A DNA stretch of 64,000 nt, from contig NZ_LAHL01000009.1 of assembly GCF_000966195.1 (NCBI RefSeq), forward strand, positions 62,001 to 126,000. Direction: 5' to 3'. Under the pieces are notes generated by a model, which saw only the letters and a list, made by a program, of their open reading frames with translations, did not search any database and was not told the DNA's origin. The position numbers were made by a program, and so were the translations under genes. How positions within the stretch are numbered: the stretch's first letter is position 1; each line of letters begins with the position of its first letter. Origin of the DNA: Domibacillus robiginosus (lineage in GTDB: Bacteria > Bacillota > Bacilli > Bacillales > Domibacillaceae). Positions 1 through 8,140 of this stretch are shown piece after piece.

Positions 1-748
1 GCTTTACATTGGTGAAGCCCGCCTGCTGCAGGGCTAAAATATTTGGTGTTGCGGATACGCCTGAGCCGCAATACACAATAACCGGCTCATCCGTTTCTAT
101 CCCAGCAAACCGTACCTGCTGCGCTTCGGCGGGCTTCCATTTGCCGTTTTCCATCGCTTCGGCAAAAAAACGGTTGATCGCCCCAGGAATATGACCAGGC
201 ACTCGGTCAAGCGGCTCGGATTCGCCTAAATAGCGCTCCGGTGCTCTTGAGTCGATCAGCAGCGCTTCGCCTGATGCCACTTCTTTTATAGAAGCAATCA
301 TATCCGGCTGAAGCTGAACCGTAAACTGTCCTGATTGACGATGCGGCTTTGGCTGCTCTCTTGTGACCGGAAGGCCTTCGTTCGTCCACGCGGCAAAACC
401 GCCATCCAGTATGCAGGCATGTTTGTGTCCGGCATACGTCAGCAGCCACCAGAGACGGCCGGCAAACATGGAAACCCCGTCATCATATGCCACGACAATG
501 GTATCATCCGACACACCGCAGCTTTCCATAAATGCCGCAAAAACGGTCATGTCTGGCAGCGGATGACGCCCGCCGCCCTGTCCTTTTTCACCCGACAGGT
601 GATGATCCAAATGAGCATAATGAGCGCCGGGAATATGCCCCTCCTCGTATAAAGCAGCCCCTTTTGCCGGGTCAGCTAAATCAAACCGGCAGTCAATCAC
701 CACGACCCCATCCTGTTTCTCCTTCAGCCATTCCGTTGTGACGATCAT
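1..748 (-). CDS. Sulfurtransferase with two rhodanese domains (3' end outside window)
   Basis: Thiosulfate/3-mercaptopyruvate sulfurtransferase type protein; it would move a sulfane sulfur from a donor to a thiol or cyanide acceptor in the cytosol. Read from the ATG at 748, which has AAAGGAG eight bases upstream. The N-terminal half carries the typical CRFDLADP and GHIPGAHY rhodanese segments, the middle has DGGFAAW and LIDSRAPERY, and the catalytic loop reads CGSGVSA with the active cysteine at about residue 227. Two tandem rhodanese modules are therefore visible; only the last residues are missing at the window edge. The start overlaps the upstream small Cys-rich gene by 56 bases. Family assignment is firm; donor specificity cannot be told. 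Confidence 0.88.
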   Translation of the reverse strand, partial: MIVTTEWLKEKQDGVVVIDCRFDLADPAKGAALYEEGHIPGAHYAHLDHHLSGEKGQGGGRHPLPDMTVFAAFMESCGVSDDTIVVAYDDGVSMFAGRLWWLLTYAGHKHACILDGGFAAWTNEGLPVTREQPKPHRQSGQFTVQLQPDMIASIKEVASGEALLIDSRAPERYLGESEPLDRVPGHIPGAINRFFAEAMENGKWKPAEAQQVRFAGIETDEPVIVYCGSGVSATPNILALQQAGFTNVK

Positions 749-932
749 CCAACCGCTCCTTTTCCATTAACGTTTTTACATGCTCCTTCGGGTCCCAGCA
801 GTCAAAGCGGTAATCTGGCTTTGTGCGGAACCCGAGCCGGTGGCATGTATACACCATTCCGCCCGGCTCCCTTACTGCCCGAAAATGCTGGCAGGTGGCA
901 CAGGCGTGAAACCGCGACTTACGAAATGTCAC
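693..932 (-). CDS. Small cysteine/histidine-rich protein, possible zinc-binding
   Basis: A 79-residue protein I do not recognise by name. The GTG at 932 is chosen because GGGAGCAGG lies just upstream; it overlaps the end of dynA by 14 bases. Residues 11-18 read CATCQHFR, followed by a TCHRLG segment and FDCW, so four cysteines and two histidines are spaced like a small structural metal site. The last 18 or so codons overlap the sulfurtransferase start in another frame. Position right after dynA and ahead of the sulfurtransferase suggests cotranscription. Metal binding is inference; no catalytic motif is seen. Confidence 0.6.
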   Translation of the reverse strand: MTFRKSRFHACATCQHFRAVREPGGMVYTCHRLGFRTKPDYRFDCWDPKEHVKTLMEKERLDDRHNGMAEGETGWGRGD

Positions 933-3900
933 GAAGAACCTGCTCCCACTCGTCGATATTGCCGGTTTGTTCGAATACAAGCAGCCACGCTTCAAACTGC
1001 TCTTCTACATCAAGGCGCATCGCTCGTTTCAGCTCGGCCGTTTCATGGTCAATAAAAGCGAAGGCACTGGCCAAAAGCCGTCCTTTTTGCTCCAACAAAT
1101 AGCCGTCAGCAAGCCCTTCGATCTGCTCCTGCAGCTTTTGCATCATCGCCTGCTTTTCATTTCTTTCAAAAAACGCTTTGGCATTTTTAAACAGGGACAG
1201 TGTACCTGAAAACGGCTCAATCGGCTGATCTGAAAAAGCCGTTTCAAACTCTGGAACCAAAAGCTTCCCGGTTTGAACCTCAGAAAGCAGCAGCTCCGGC
1301 TCGATCATGCTGGCTTTGTTGACCAGACGCGATTGTTTATCCTGCATTAATTTTGCACCGTGATTTTCCACACGGATAGAAGTGGCCCGCATTTCCTGTG
1401 CCAGGTCATAGCCGACTGACTGAAGCAGCTCTGAAAGCGCCCGCTGAAGAGCCGTTTTCGTATCCTGCTGGCCGCTTAAGGTCGCCGGATTAAATGATTC
1501 CTTGAAAAAGTCGGAAAAGCGGTAAAATACACGCTGTTTGACGTAGTGGACAAGCTCATCTAGCTCCTGCGTCATTCGCTTTTGTTCGACTTCTGTTGTT
1601 TCCGCTTCGATCGCTGCGGTCATTTTGCCCTGCTTCGCCCGCAGCTCCTCCCGTTTTTGTTCACCCTGATTGACACTTTCTTTGGCAGCCGCGATCAGCT
1701 TTTCGAGCTGGCTCACACCCCGCTCGGCTTCCGCTTCGGCCGACTGCACCGCCATCTGGGCAAGATCGCCGGTTAAAAAGGAACGGAACGAATCTTTAAA
1801 TGGCTTCATGCCGGACTGCGGATGATCCCACTCGCCCCGCATTGCTTCCTCCACTGCCTGCATGCTGGAGACGCCATGCAGCCTTGGGAACCGGATGCCG
1901 TATTGCAGCAGCTGGTCTCGGACATAGTCTTTTACATCGTTTAATTCTTCTTCGTTTGCGGCCAAATCGATCGCGTTAATCACAAAAAACATTTTATCAA
2001 GCTCAAATGCATCTTTCACACGGCCGAGCTGAATTAAAAATTCACGGTCCGCTTTTGAAAAAGCATGGTTGTAATACGTAACGAACAGGATGGCATCCGC
2101 ATTTTTAATGTATTCAAACGCAACACCGGTATGGCGGGCATTGATTGAATCTGCTCCCGGTGTGTCCACGAGCGTGATGCCAAGCCGTGTAAAATCACAG
2201 TCGTAATATAAATCGATCGAATCAACAAAACAGCTTTTTTGTTCTTCCGCCACGTACTGCCGGAACAAATGGAGATCGACGCGCAGCGTTAAATCCTGCT
2301 GCGCCCGGTACGCATCGAAGCCTGCGGCAAAAGCGCGTAAAAAAGACAGGTGAATTTTTTCTTTTCCTTCTCCCTCATTCGCAGCGAGTACGCCCGGTAC
2401 AATGGTGAATGCTTCCTCGAGCGAAGAAGCGCTCCGGCCAAACAAGCCAAGTGACGCATTTACATCAGCCAGCATAACTGCTTCTGGCTTCAAGTGAACA
2501 TCAGCAGTCCGGTGCGCATGCTCACTGTCCACCGGATGAATCCGGTTAACGGCCGCTGTCGTCGGATTAGGAGAAACCGGCAGCACCTTTTCGCCGAGCA
2601 ATGCATTCGCAAACGATGACTTCCCGGCGGAAAAAGCACCGAACAGCGCGATCGTGTACGTTTGATTTTCAAGACGGGCCGCTTTTTGCAGGGCGCCATC
2701 CACAAACCGGGCAAATCCAGGTATATGCGCAAGGCGGCCGGCCATTTGACGCAGTCTCGTTACCACGGCTTTCGTATCTCCTTCTGCTGCCTGCGACTGC
2801 TCGGGCGCTTCAACCGTTTCAACACGGCTTTTTTCTTCTGCTGCCCACTGCTCTACACCATCGTATAAAACGGCTTCTGCATCCTCGGCCTGCCATTTTT
2901 CCTGCAGCGTATGGAGAATGCGCGGCAAAACAGGATCTTCCTCGGACACGATCCGGCGAAGCAGCGCTTCTCTTTCCGTCCGTTCTCCTTCAAGCACCGC
3001 AAGCGTCTGCTTTGCTTGAAGCCGTTTTGCCCACACCCTGTGTTCTTTTTCGTATTGAGCGTATTCGTGATCAAGCTGTGCGGTTAAAACAGGCGCGGCT
3101 TCGTTCTTCCAATCCTCCGACACGGCACGGGCCCGCTTTTTCACAAGAGAGGCAACATCCTCGGCATAATTCAAAACGGCATCCCCGGTTACGCCGGCTC
3201 CCGGCTTAACGGCCTCTTTCGCCACAGAATCATCGACCGGTACCGAAAGCGATTCTGCTTTTAGCGCAAGAGCCGGATCGTCCAGGCGGCTTTCCTTCAG
3301 CCAGGCCGCACTTGTCTGGCGAATCGCCCACTCCAGCTGCGCTTCCGTTTGCTTCCCGATATCCTCTACAAACAGCCGGAGCCGCTGCTCTCGTTCTTCT
3401 TCGGTTTTCTTTTTCGCAAACAGCAGGCCGACTTTAAAATCCGGCCGTGTTGATTCCAAATAGCTGCGTGCTTTTTCACGTGTGGCAGCCGGCATTAAAA
3501 TCGCATTTTTCAGCACATCGTCGCGTCTTGCTTCATACTGCTTCAGCCAAAGAGAGGCATCCCGCTTTTCCATTTCTGAGCGGAGGGCTGCTTCTCTTTC
3601 TTCAATTGATTGGGCGCCTGCTTCTTCTACAATGGCTTCAAGCGGTTCTGCTGTTTGCTTTTGCTGCTCCGCGAGCCACTCCATATGCTCATGTACCAGG
3701 CGGTTCATCATCGTCTGCGCCGACTGCTCTGACAGCTGCTCCCGCTTTTGGATGCTGTCTTGAACGAGTGCCTGCACTCTTTCAAAATCATTATAAGGAA
3801 GGGAACGGTTACGCAGACTCGTAAAATAAAAAGCTTCCGGTTCTACGTTCCACGTCGCAAAAGAATCCTTGACGGACTGGCGAAACGCATCGAACGATAA

Positions 3901-4539
3901 TTCTTCTTCTTTATGCTTATCAATCTGGTTAATGATTAGGAACAATTTGACGCCATGAGACAGCAGCTCTTTTGTATAAATAAAATTCAGCTCAGATTGA
4001 ACATGGTTGTAATCCATTACGTAAAACACCATATCCGCTAAATGAAGCGCCGATTCCGTAGAAATCCGGTGGGCATCATCCGTTGAATCCACTCCCGGCG
4101 TATCCATTACAGTCACATCCGGCGGCAGGCTGGAGCCGGCATGGCCAATTTCAATCGAAGCGACTTCATCGCCATCTTTTGCAAATTTCTTCACATGATT
4201 CATGTCGTACGGCGCCTTGAAAAGAAGCGGGCGTCCGTGATGATAATGAATTTTCGCAAAATCCTCTGCAGCCGGCTTGATTTTTACTACATTGGCGCTT
4301 GTGGGAATCGGGCTCGAAGGCAGAAGGGCTTCTCCTGTTAGTTCATTAATCATCGTTGATTTGCCGGCCGAGAAATGACCGCAAAACGCAACAATCAATT
4401 CTTTTTCGTGCAGCTTGCGCAAAAACAAAGCCGCTTTATCCGCGCGCTCTGTGTCCCCATTATGTAAAAACTGCTCATATAAACCGGCCGTACGTGTACG
4501 GATTTCTTCAAGTGTCCGTTCAGCTGTTTGCGTTGCCAT
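919..4539 (-). CDS. dynA: Double dynamin-like GTPase DynA (YpbR)
   Basis: Bacterial dynamin with two fused GTPase subunits, 1206 residues (about 1190 in B. subtilis). In that species DynA binds and tethers membranes, and is linked to membrane repair under stress and phage. First P-loop is GHFSAGKS at about residues 54-61, with DTPGVDST near 147 and NQID further on; second P-loop is GAFSAGKS near 635, with DTPGADS near 795 and NAID. Long helical stretches rich in Glu, Gln and Lys follow each GTPase. The ATG at 4539 is preferred over an upstream in-frame start because AAAGGA lies at the right distance. The small downstream gene overlaps its end. Confidence 0.95.
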   Translation of the reverse strand: MATQTAERTLEEIRTRTAGLYEQFLHNGDTERADKAALFLRKLHEKELIVAFCGHFSAGKSTMINELTGEALLPSSPIPTSANVVKIKPAAEDFAKIHYHHGRPLLFKAPYDMNHVKKFAKDGDEVASIEIGHAGSSLPPDVTVMDTPGVDSTDDAHRISTESALHLADMVFYVMDYNHVQSELNFIYTKELLSHGVKLFLIINQIDKHKEEELSFDAFRQSVKDSFATWNVEPEAFYFTSLRNRSLPYNDFERVQALVQDSIQKREQLSEQSAQTMMNRLVHEHMEWLAEQQKQTAEPLEAIVEEAGAQSIEEREAALRSEMEKRDASLWLKQYEARRDDVLKNAILMPAATREKARSYLESTRPDFKVGLLFAKKKTEEEREQRLRLFVEDIGKQTEAQLEWAIRQTSAAWLKESRLDDPALALKAESLSVPVDDSVAKEAVKPGAGVTGDAVLNYAEDVASLVKKRARAVSEDWKNEAAPVLTAQLDHEYAQYEKEHRVWAKRLQAKQTLAVLEGERTEREALLRRIVSEEDPVLPRILHTLQEKWQAEDAEAVLYDGVEQWAAEEKSRVETVEAPEQSQAAEGDTKAVVTRLRQMAGRLAHIPGFARFVDGALQKAARLENQTYTIALFGAFSAGKSSFANALLGEKVLPVSPNPTTAAVNRIHPVDSEHAHRTADVHLKPEAVMLADVNASLGLFGRSASSLEEAFTIVPGVLAANEGEGKEKIHLSFLRAFAAGFDAYRAQQDLTLRVDLHLFRQYVAEEQKSCFVDSIDLYYDCDFTRLGITLVDTPGADSINARHTGVAFEYIKNADAILFVTYYNHAFSKADREFLIQLGRVKDAFELDKMFFVINAIDLAANEEELNDVKDYVRDQLLQYGIRFPRLHGVSSMQAVEEAMRGEWDHPQSGMKPFKDSFRSFLTGDLAQMAVQSAEAEAERGVSQLEKLIAAAKESVNQGEQKREELRAKQGKMTAAIEAETTEVEQKRMTQELDELVHYVKQRVFYRFSDFFKESFNPATLSGQQDTKTALQRALSELLQSVGYDLAQEMRATSIRVENHGAKLMQDKQSRLVNKASMIEPELLLSEVQTGKLLVPEFETAFSDQPIEPFSGTLSLFKNAKAFFERNEKQAMMQKLQEQIEGLADGYLLEQKGRLLASAFAFIDHETAELKRAMRLDVEEQFEAWLLVFEQTGNIDEWEQVLRDIS

Positions 4540-4651
4540 AAGAACATTCCTTTCGATGCAAAGCGTTTTCTTTTTATTGTATACGATTTCGCGCCAATAA
4601 AAAAGGATACAGAGCACCAGCTTTTGCCGGTTTTCTATATCCTGTTCCACT

Positions 4652-4759
4652 TTATTTTCTTAAGGCAGGCGCTTTGCTTCCTTTTCCAGTATGATCAAGC
4701 ACGTATTTCATCACACCGCCATATGTAACAACCGTTGCTGTAACAAATAACCAGACCAT
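4652..4759 (-). CDS. Predicted 35-residue single-pass membrane protein
   Basis: A short open frame from the ATG at 4759 with a hydrophobic start (MVWLFVTATVVTYGGVM) and a basic, hydrophilic C-terminus ending in PALRK, the pattern of a tiny single-span membrane protein. It lies 112 bases upstream of dynA on the same strand. The ribosome site is weak (AAAGTGGG about eight bases upstream). The upstream region holds a 7-bp tandem repeat. I do not recognise a family; it is too short to exclude chance. Confidence 0.4.
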   Translation of the reverse strand: MVWLFVTATVVTYGGVMKYVLDHTGKGSKAPALRK

Positions 4760-4779
4760 TCAAACGCCCACTTTCATAT

Positions 4780-4821
4780 TTGATAATTGATAATTGATAA
4801 TTGATAATTGATAATTGATAA
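4780..4821. repeat. Six perfect tandem copies of a 7-bp unit
   Basis: TTGATAA is repeated six times without mismatch and followed by an imperfect copy (ATAATT). It lies 20 bp upstream of the start of the 35-residue frame at 4652-4759, where its promoter would be expected. Such AT-rich 7-mers can change copy number by slippage. Confidence 0.9.
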
Positions 4822-4871
4822 TAATTTTCATCCTCATTTATATGGTAGCACCTTTTCGAAAAGAACTCAAT

Positions 4872-4900
4872 AAAAAAAAGATGCTTGATTGAGCACCTTT
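4872..4900. terminator. Terminator-like hairpin, first of three related copies
   Basis: An A-tract, then GATGCTT-GATT-GAGCACC and TTT: an imperfect hairpin closely similar to those at 5155-5180 and 5729-5757. On the minus strand it would read as a stem followed by a T-run. It abuts the left end of a repeat element and is read here as a flanking duplicate. Confidence 0.6.
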
Positions 4901-5154
4901 CAGACTGTCGAAAAATGATTGATAACCATCACAAGAATAGGATAGATCGGCGGCTTCCGGGCAGCTCCGCTTTCCATGGGGCAGGCGCTGGCCGGACGCC
5001 GCCAAGTGGCTTGCACCAAGAGTGTATAGAGCTAAAAAGGTTGTTCTTTTTCTTTTTAAACAAGAGAAAAATGTTTATCCAATCCCTGGCTGATTGATCT
5101 TCAACACCACTTATCGGCTCTTCTTTGAAAGAGAAAGACTTTGTCTACACACTG
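4901..5154. mobile_element. Interspersed non-coding element, family 1, copy A
   Basis: About 254 bp with no credible gene. The left end reads CAGACTGTCGAAAAATGATT and the right end, on the opposite strand, CAGTGTGTAGACAAAG. It is the reverse complement of the element at 61106-61430 over most of its length (for example the segment around GTGTATAGAGCTAAAAAGG), but an internal block of roughly 70 bp is missing, including the GGGACGAGCGG core. The module CTCCGCTTTCC is at 4964-4974. Copies of one terminator hairpin lie on both sides. No transposase is encoded, so if mobile it moves with help. Confidence 0.6.
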
Positions 5155-5180
5155 AAAGGTGCTTGACTAAGCACCTTTTT
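5155..5180. terminator. Bidirectional terminator hairpin, second copy
   Basis: Perfect stem AAAGGTGCTT / AAGCACCTTT with a four-base loop, followed by T-residues on the plus strand. It separates the two repeat elements at 4901-5154 and 5181-5728. Confidence 0.65.
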
Positions 5181-5728
5181 CCTTCGTGTTGAAAAACAAA
5201 GAGGCCAAGAGGAATTTGTTTTCCAAAAAATATATGGGGCATGTTTCATTTTTAGCTAACCCGAAAGCCTTCCCTTTTGAAAAAAGTGGCAGCGGGGCTG
5301 CAGGCTGGCGGCTGTGCTGACAGCAGAGGCGAACGCTGAACCAGCCATCGCTTTGCGCTGTCCCTTTTACCCTGTCTGCTCGTCCCTCGGGAGTCTACGC
5401 CGACAGCCCTCCGCCCGTTGTGTTTCTGAAAAACAGAGAAGTTGAAAGGTTTTTTCTGTTCTTTCCAGCAAAGAAAGGGAAACACACTGGGTTTCACTGG
5501 CTTCCTTTCCTCCCCACAAAGGCGGCAGGCGCGGGGCGGAGATTCCTAAGGGCCTAGCGGGACAGGTGTGATCGGCTTTACCGCAAAGCGGTGAAAACGA
5601 TCTCACCGCCTGCCCCTTGGAAAGCGGAGCCCCGCGAATGCCGCTTCTTCTATGCTTCGGCTAAAAGCGGTCACACACAGGGGGATCAAGCCAGAATGAA
5701 AGTGCCCCCTTATATTTCAACAAAATGA
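5181..5728. mobile_element. Interspersed non-coding element, family 2, copy A2
   Basis: About 548 bp lacking a gene. Ends are weakly inverted: TGTTGAAAAACAA on the left and, on the other strand, TGTTGAAATATAA on the right. Much of it is the reverse complement of the element at 47827-48303. It carries GGGACGAGCAG (minus strand, 5376-5386) and GGAAAGCGGAG at 5619-5629, modules also present in family 1. A clear internal hairpin, GCGGTGA / TCACCGC, lies at 5588-5609. Terminator hairpins related in sequence lie at both borders. Confidence 0.6.
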
Positions 5729-5757
5729 AAAAAGATGCTTAATTAAGCACCTTTTTC
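5729..5757 (-). terminator. Terminator of the CheX-like gene
   Basis: On the minus strand AAAGGTGCTT-AATT-AAGCATCTTT followed by T-residues; the stop codon of the upstream gene (5743) lies within the stem. It is the third copy of the hairpin also seen at 4872-4900 and 5155-5180, and probably the original one. Confidence 0.8.
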
Positions 5758-6216
5758 AATATTAAGCACAAGCCGGTAATCGCCGGCGTCTTGAAAAGAA
5801 AGCGGCAGTTCGATTGCCTGCTTGAATCCTGAAATTTTCGAATCGCCCACAATAATTGTCGGCGGCGTAATATCGATTTTGATCCCTTTTGCAGACAGGG
5901 TCATGCCCATATTGCCGGCGACCATGTTTACAACCTCTCCTGCAAATGACTCTACCATTTCTCCTTCAATCGGCATGCCGAACATTTTCTCGCCAAGGCG
6001 GGCAAACGCCTCTTCTGGCCCATCTAATATAATCCGGCCGGGCAAATCTCCTGTAATACCGATAAAAACCCCGATAGCATGGTGATGAAACGATCCATTT
6101 AACAGCTTTGGCTGTCCTACAGTCAGTTCGAGCGGAACGATGGCTTTAAACGCCTCCACTGAGCAGTTGAGTACTTCTTTAATGATGTTGTTTTGATCTT
6201 GTTGCATCTGGACCAT
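5743..6216 (-). CDS. CheX-like chemotaxis phosphatase family protein
   Basis: A 157-residue protein of the CheC/CheX fold. CheX-type proteins dephosphorylate CheY-P using an acidic residue and an asparagine on one helix; here the expected segment reads ESFAGEVVNMVAGNM, about residues 88-102, with a Glu and Asn three apart and a trailing GN. The C-terminal half is beta-rich with the usual SAKGIKIDITPP segment. Start at 6216 has GGGGGTG seven bases upstream. It stands alone, away from a chemotaxis operon, so the partner response regulator is unknown. Catalysis is inferred from the motif. Confidence 0.85.
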   Translation of the reverse strand: MVQMQQDQNNIIKEVLNCSVEAFKAIVPLELTVGQPKLLNGSFHHHAIGVFIGITGDLPGRIILDGPEEAFARLGEKMFGMPIEGEMVESFAGEVVNMVAGNMGMTLSAKGIKIDITPPTIIVGDSKISGFKQAIELPLSFQDAGDYRLVLNIEKGA

Positions 6217-6351
6217 TGCAGCACCCCCGTGTGTTTTTTCCTATTTTACAAGAAAAGACACCGGGTGTCAGCACTTTTTTACCAAGTCATTGGAACTACC
6301 AATGTTTTTCGTTTATTTTTCATTTTTATATGAAAAACAACCCATATCTTC

Positions 6352-6381
6352 TTAACTTTTGGAAAAAGGATACGATATAAT
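6352..6381 (+). promoter_or_regulatory. Likely promoter of the exported-protein operon
   Basis: TTAACT at 6352-6357 and a perfect TATAAT at 6376-6381, 18 bp apart, upstream of the first of three plus-strand genes. It fits a housekeeping-type promoter, with a moderate -35 box. Confidence 0.5.
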
Positions 6382-6433
6382 ACTCAGATGTGATTTTTCA
6401 TACTTATATTTTACTATACTGGAGGAAAAATGG

Positions 6434-8113
6434 ATGCGCACGATTTTAGTATACGTTTATTGCTTTCTTATTTGTTTTACAGCAGCCCTTCTTACCGCCG
6501 ATTCAGCAGCCGCTGCTTCTAGTGTAAAAGGCACATTTGTGGAAGCCGTTTATACCACTGTACAAATTGATGATGAAACGACAGAAAAACGGTTATCCGG
6601 TGTCACCATCGAAAATGAGCAGAGGCGAACGACAACCTTTGCCCTCGATACGAATGCGTCTTTATCAATTAACGGTATCGGCGTTACAATTGAAGCTTTT
6701 AAAACGGGAATGCCTATTGAGGCGACGATTGACCTGCGCCGCGTTAAAGCAATGACCGGCCAGTCATCAAACATACCAGGGGCCATAGATACAAGAGACA
6801 AAGTATTAACGGGAACGATCAATCGAATCGATCCAAATGGCGGCTTCGTTTCCATTCGCCTTGGTAATAACCAGACGAAAACTTATTACCTGAATGACCG
6901 AACAGAAGTATTCAAAGGAACAAAACTCGTCGACTTAAGTGTACTGTACGAAGGAGACCGGGTGAAGCTTACCTTTTCTTCTTATAACACTCCCTACATA
7001 CAATCCATTGACGTGAATACGCAGGGAATCAAAATAGAGCGCCTGGTAAGGGGAACAATTCAAACAATTGATCCGATTCGCCGTAAGCTGACCATTCAAA
7101 ATGAAAAAACATTTAAAGACTGGAAGTGGGACGACAAACTTCCCCGCCAGACAACCAGCTATACATACACTGCAAAAACACCCATTTACGTCGGCAATCA
7201 GCCGATCGCGATTGACAAAGCCCGTTATTACCGAAACAACGAAGTATATTTTGTGACGGTGCGGCAGTTTGATAAAGAAGTCATCCAAAAAATCGTCATT
7301 AAAAAGGGCAACGAGCGGACATTTTATGAACCGATGCTTTCTGTCTCGCTTGCTCAGAAAAAACTCACTCTGCAAAAGTCGGGCTCGGTTTCTTACCACC
7401 CAGGAACCATCCTGATTCGAAATGGGCGCATTGTCGATGCCAGCAGCCTTCCTTTTAAAGGCTCTGCTTTTGTGGTAACAGATGGACGGCAGAAAAGTGA
7501 GTATGCCAACGTCATACACATTACAAATGATGGATTCGACAGTCCAAACCTGGTTCATCACTCGCTTTATTTTGGACGTTTAACTGGGACAAGCAGCTAT
7601 CAGCTGTCGCTATCCAATGTGCAGAAACTAACGGAAAACAGATGGACAGCCCTGCCAAATACTTCTCTGGCATTCAGCAATGATACAGCAAGCGTTGAAG
7701 ACTTTAGAGAAAACGTCCTTACAATCGTACCGCAGCAGGATGAAGTAAAAGAGCATCTCGGCTCTTACGGGTATTTTTATGTATCAAACGGCCATATTGT
7801 CGGCATGCACCTGATTGGCGAAACCAGTTTGAAGGCACAGCTCATCTCGGTTGGCCGTTTAGAAAAAGTCACGTACGGCTCTTTACAGAATGACCCTACG
7901 AAAACGGCACCTGTAAAAATAGATGTTCGAAATGTAAGCCGCTTTATGGGCGGTGCCTGGGACGAAGCAGGCTACATTAAAAATATGGACATTCAGCAAA
8001 CAACCTTCATCCGGGACGGGCACGTGATTTCCGCAGAAGAGCTGAACGTCCATGACCGGTTGTACATCGTCCATGAGTCGGTTGTAAAAGGCCGGATCAT
8101 TCTTGTTAATTAA
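6434..8113 (+). CDS. Exported protein of unknown function, first gene of S-layer-type operon
   Basis: A 559-residue protein with a signal peptide (MRTILVYVYCFLICFTAALL then ADSAAAASS). ATG at 6434 is chosen because GGAGG lies eight bases upstream; an earlier in-frame start lacks a ribosome site. The mature part is beta-rich and holds repeated segments of the type GTINRIDPNGGFVSIRL and GTIQTIDPIRRKLTIQN, suggesting tandem small beta-barrel or OB-like units. No enzyme motif or wall anchor is seen. The next gene follows after 27 bases. A cell-surface role is inferred from the two S-layer homology proteins downstream. Confidence 0.7.
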   Translation: MRTILVYVYCFLICFTAALLTADSAAAASSVKGTFVEAVYTTVQIDDETTEKRLSGVTIENEQRRTTTFALDTNASLSINGIGVTIEAFKTGMPIEATIDLRRVKAMTGQSSNIPGAIDTRDKVLTGTINRIDPNGGFVSIRLGNNQTKTYYLNDRTEVFKGTKLVDLSVLYEGDRVKLTFSSYNTPYIQSIDVNTQGIKIERLVRGTIQTIDPIRRKLTIQNEKTFKDWKWDDKLPRQTTSYTYTAKTPIYVGNQPIAIDKARYYRNNEVYFVTVRQFDKEVIQKIVIKKGNERTFYEPMLSVSLAQKKLTLQKSGSVSYHPGTILIRNGRIVDASSLPFKGSAFVVTDGRQKSEYANVIHITNDGFDSPNLVHHSLYFGRLTGTSSYQLSLSNVQKLTENRWTALPNTSLAFSNDTASVEDFRENVLTIVPQQDEVKEHLGSYGYFYVSNGHIVGMHLIGETSLKAQLISVGRLEKVTYGSLQNDPTKTAPVKIDVRNVSRFMGGAWDEAGYIKNMDIQQTTFIRDGHVISAEELNVHDRLYIVHESVVKGRIILVN

Positions 8114-8140
8114 TAAACGTTTCAATGAAAGGATGTTTTG

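Noticed and set aside
2601-3209. 202-codon plus-strand frame
   Set aside because: Antisense to dynA, no ribosome site, composition typical of a shadow frame.
4780-4821. CRISPR-like repeat
   Set aside because: The unit is 7 bp with no spacers; a simple tandem repeat. No CRISPR array is seen in the window.
5252-5606. Two 80-codon minus-strand frames
   Set aside because: They lie inside a repeat element and are not matched by intact frames in the other copy at 47827-48303.
6935-7561. 208-codon minus-strand frame
   Set aside because: Opposite the first exported-protein gene, Cys- and Phe-rich nonsense composition, no ribosome site.
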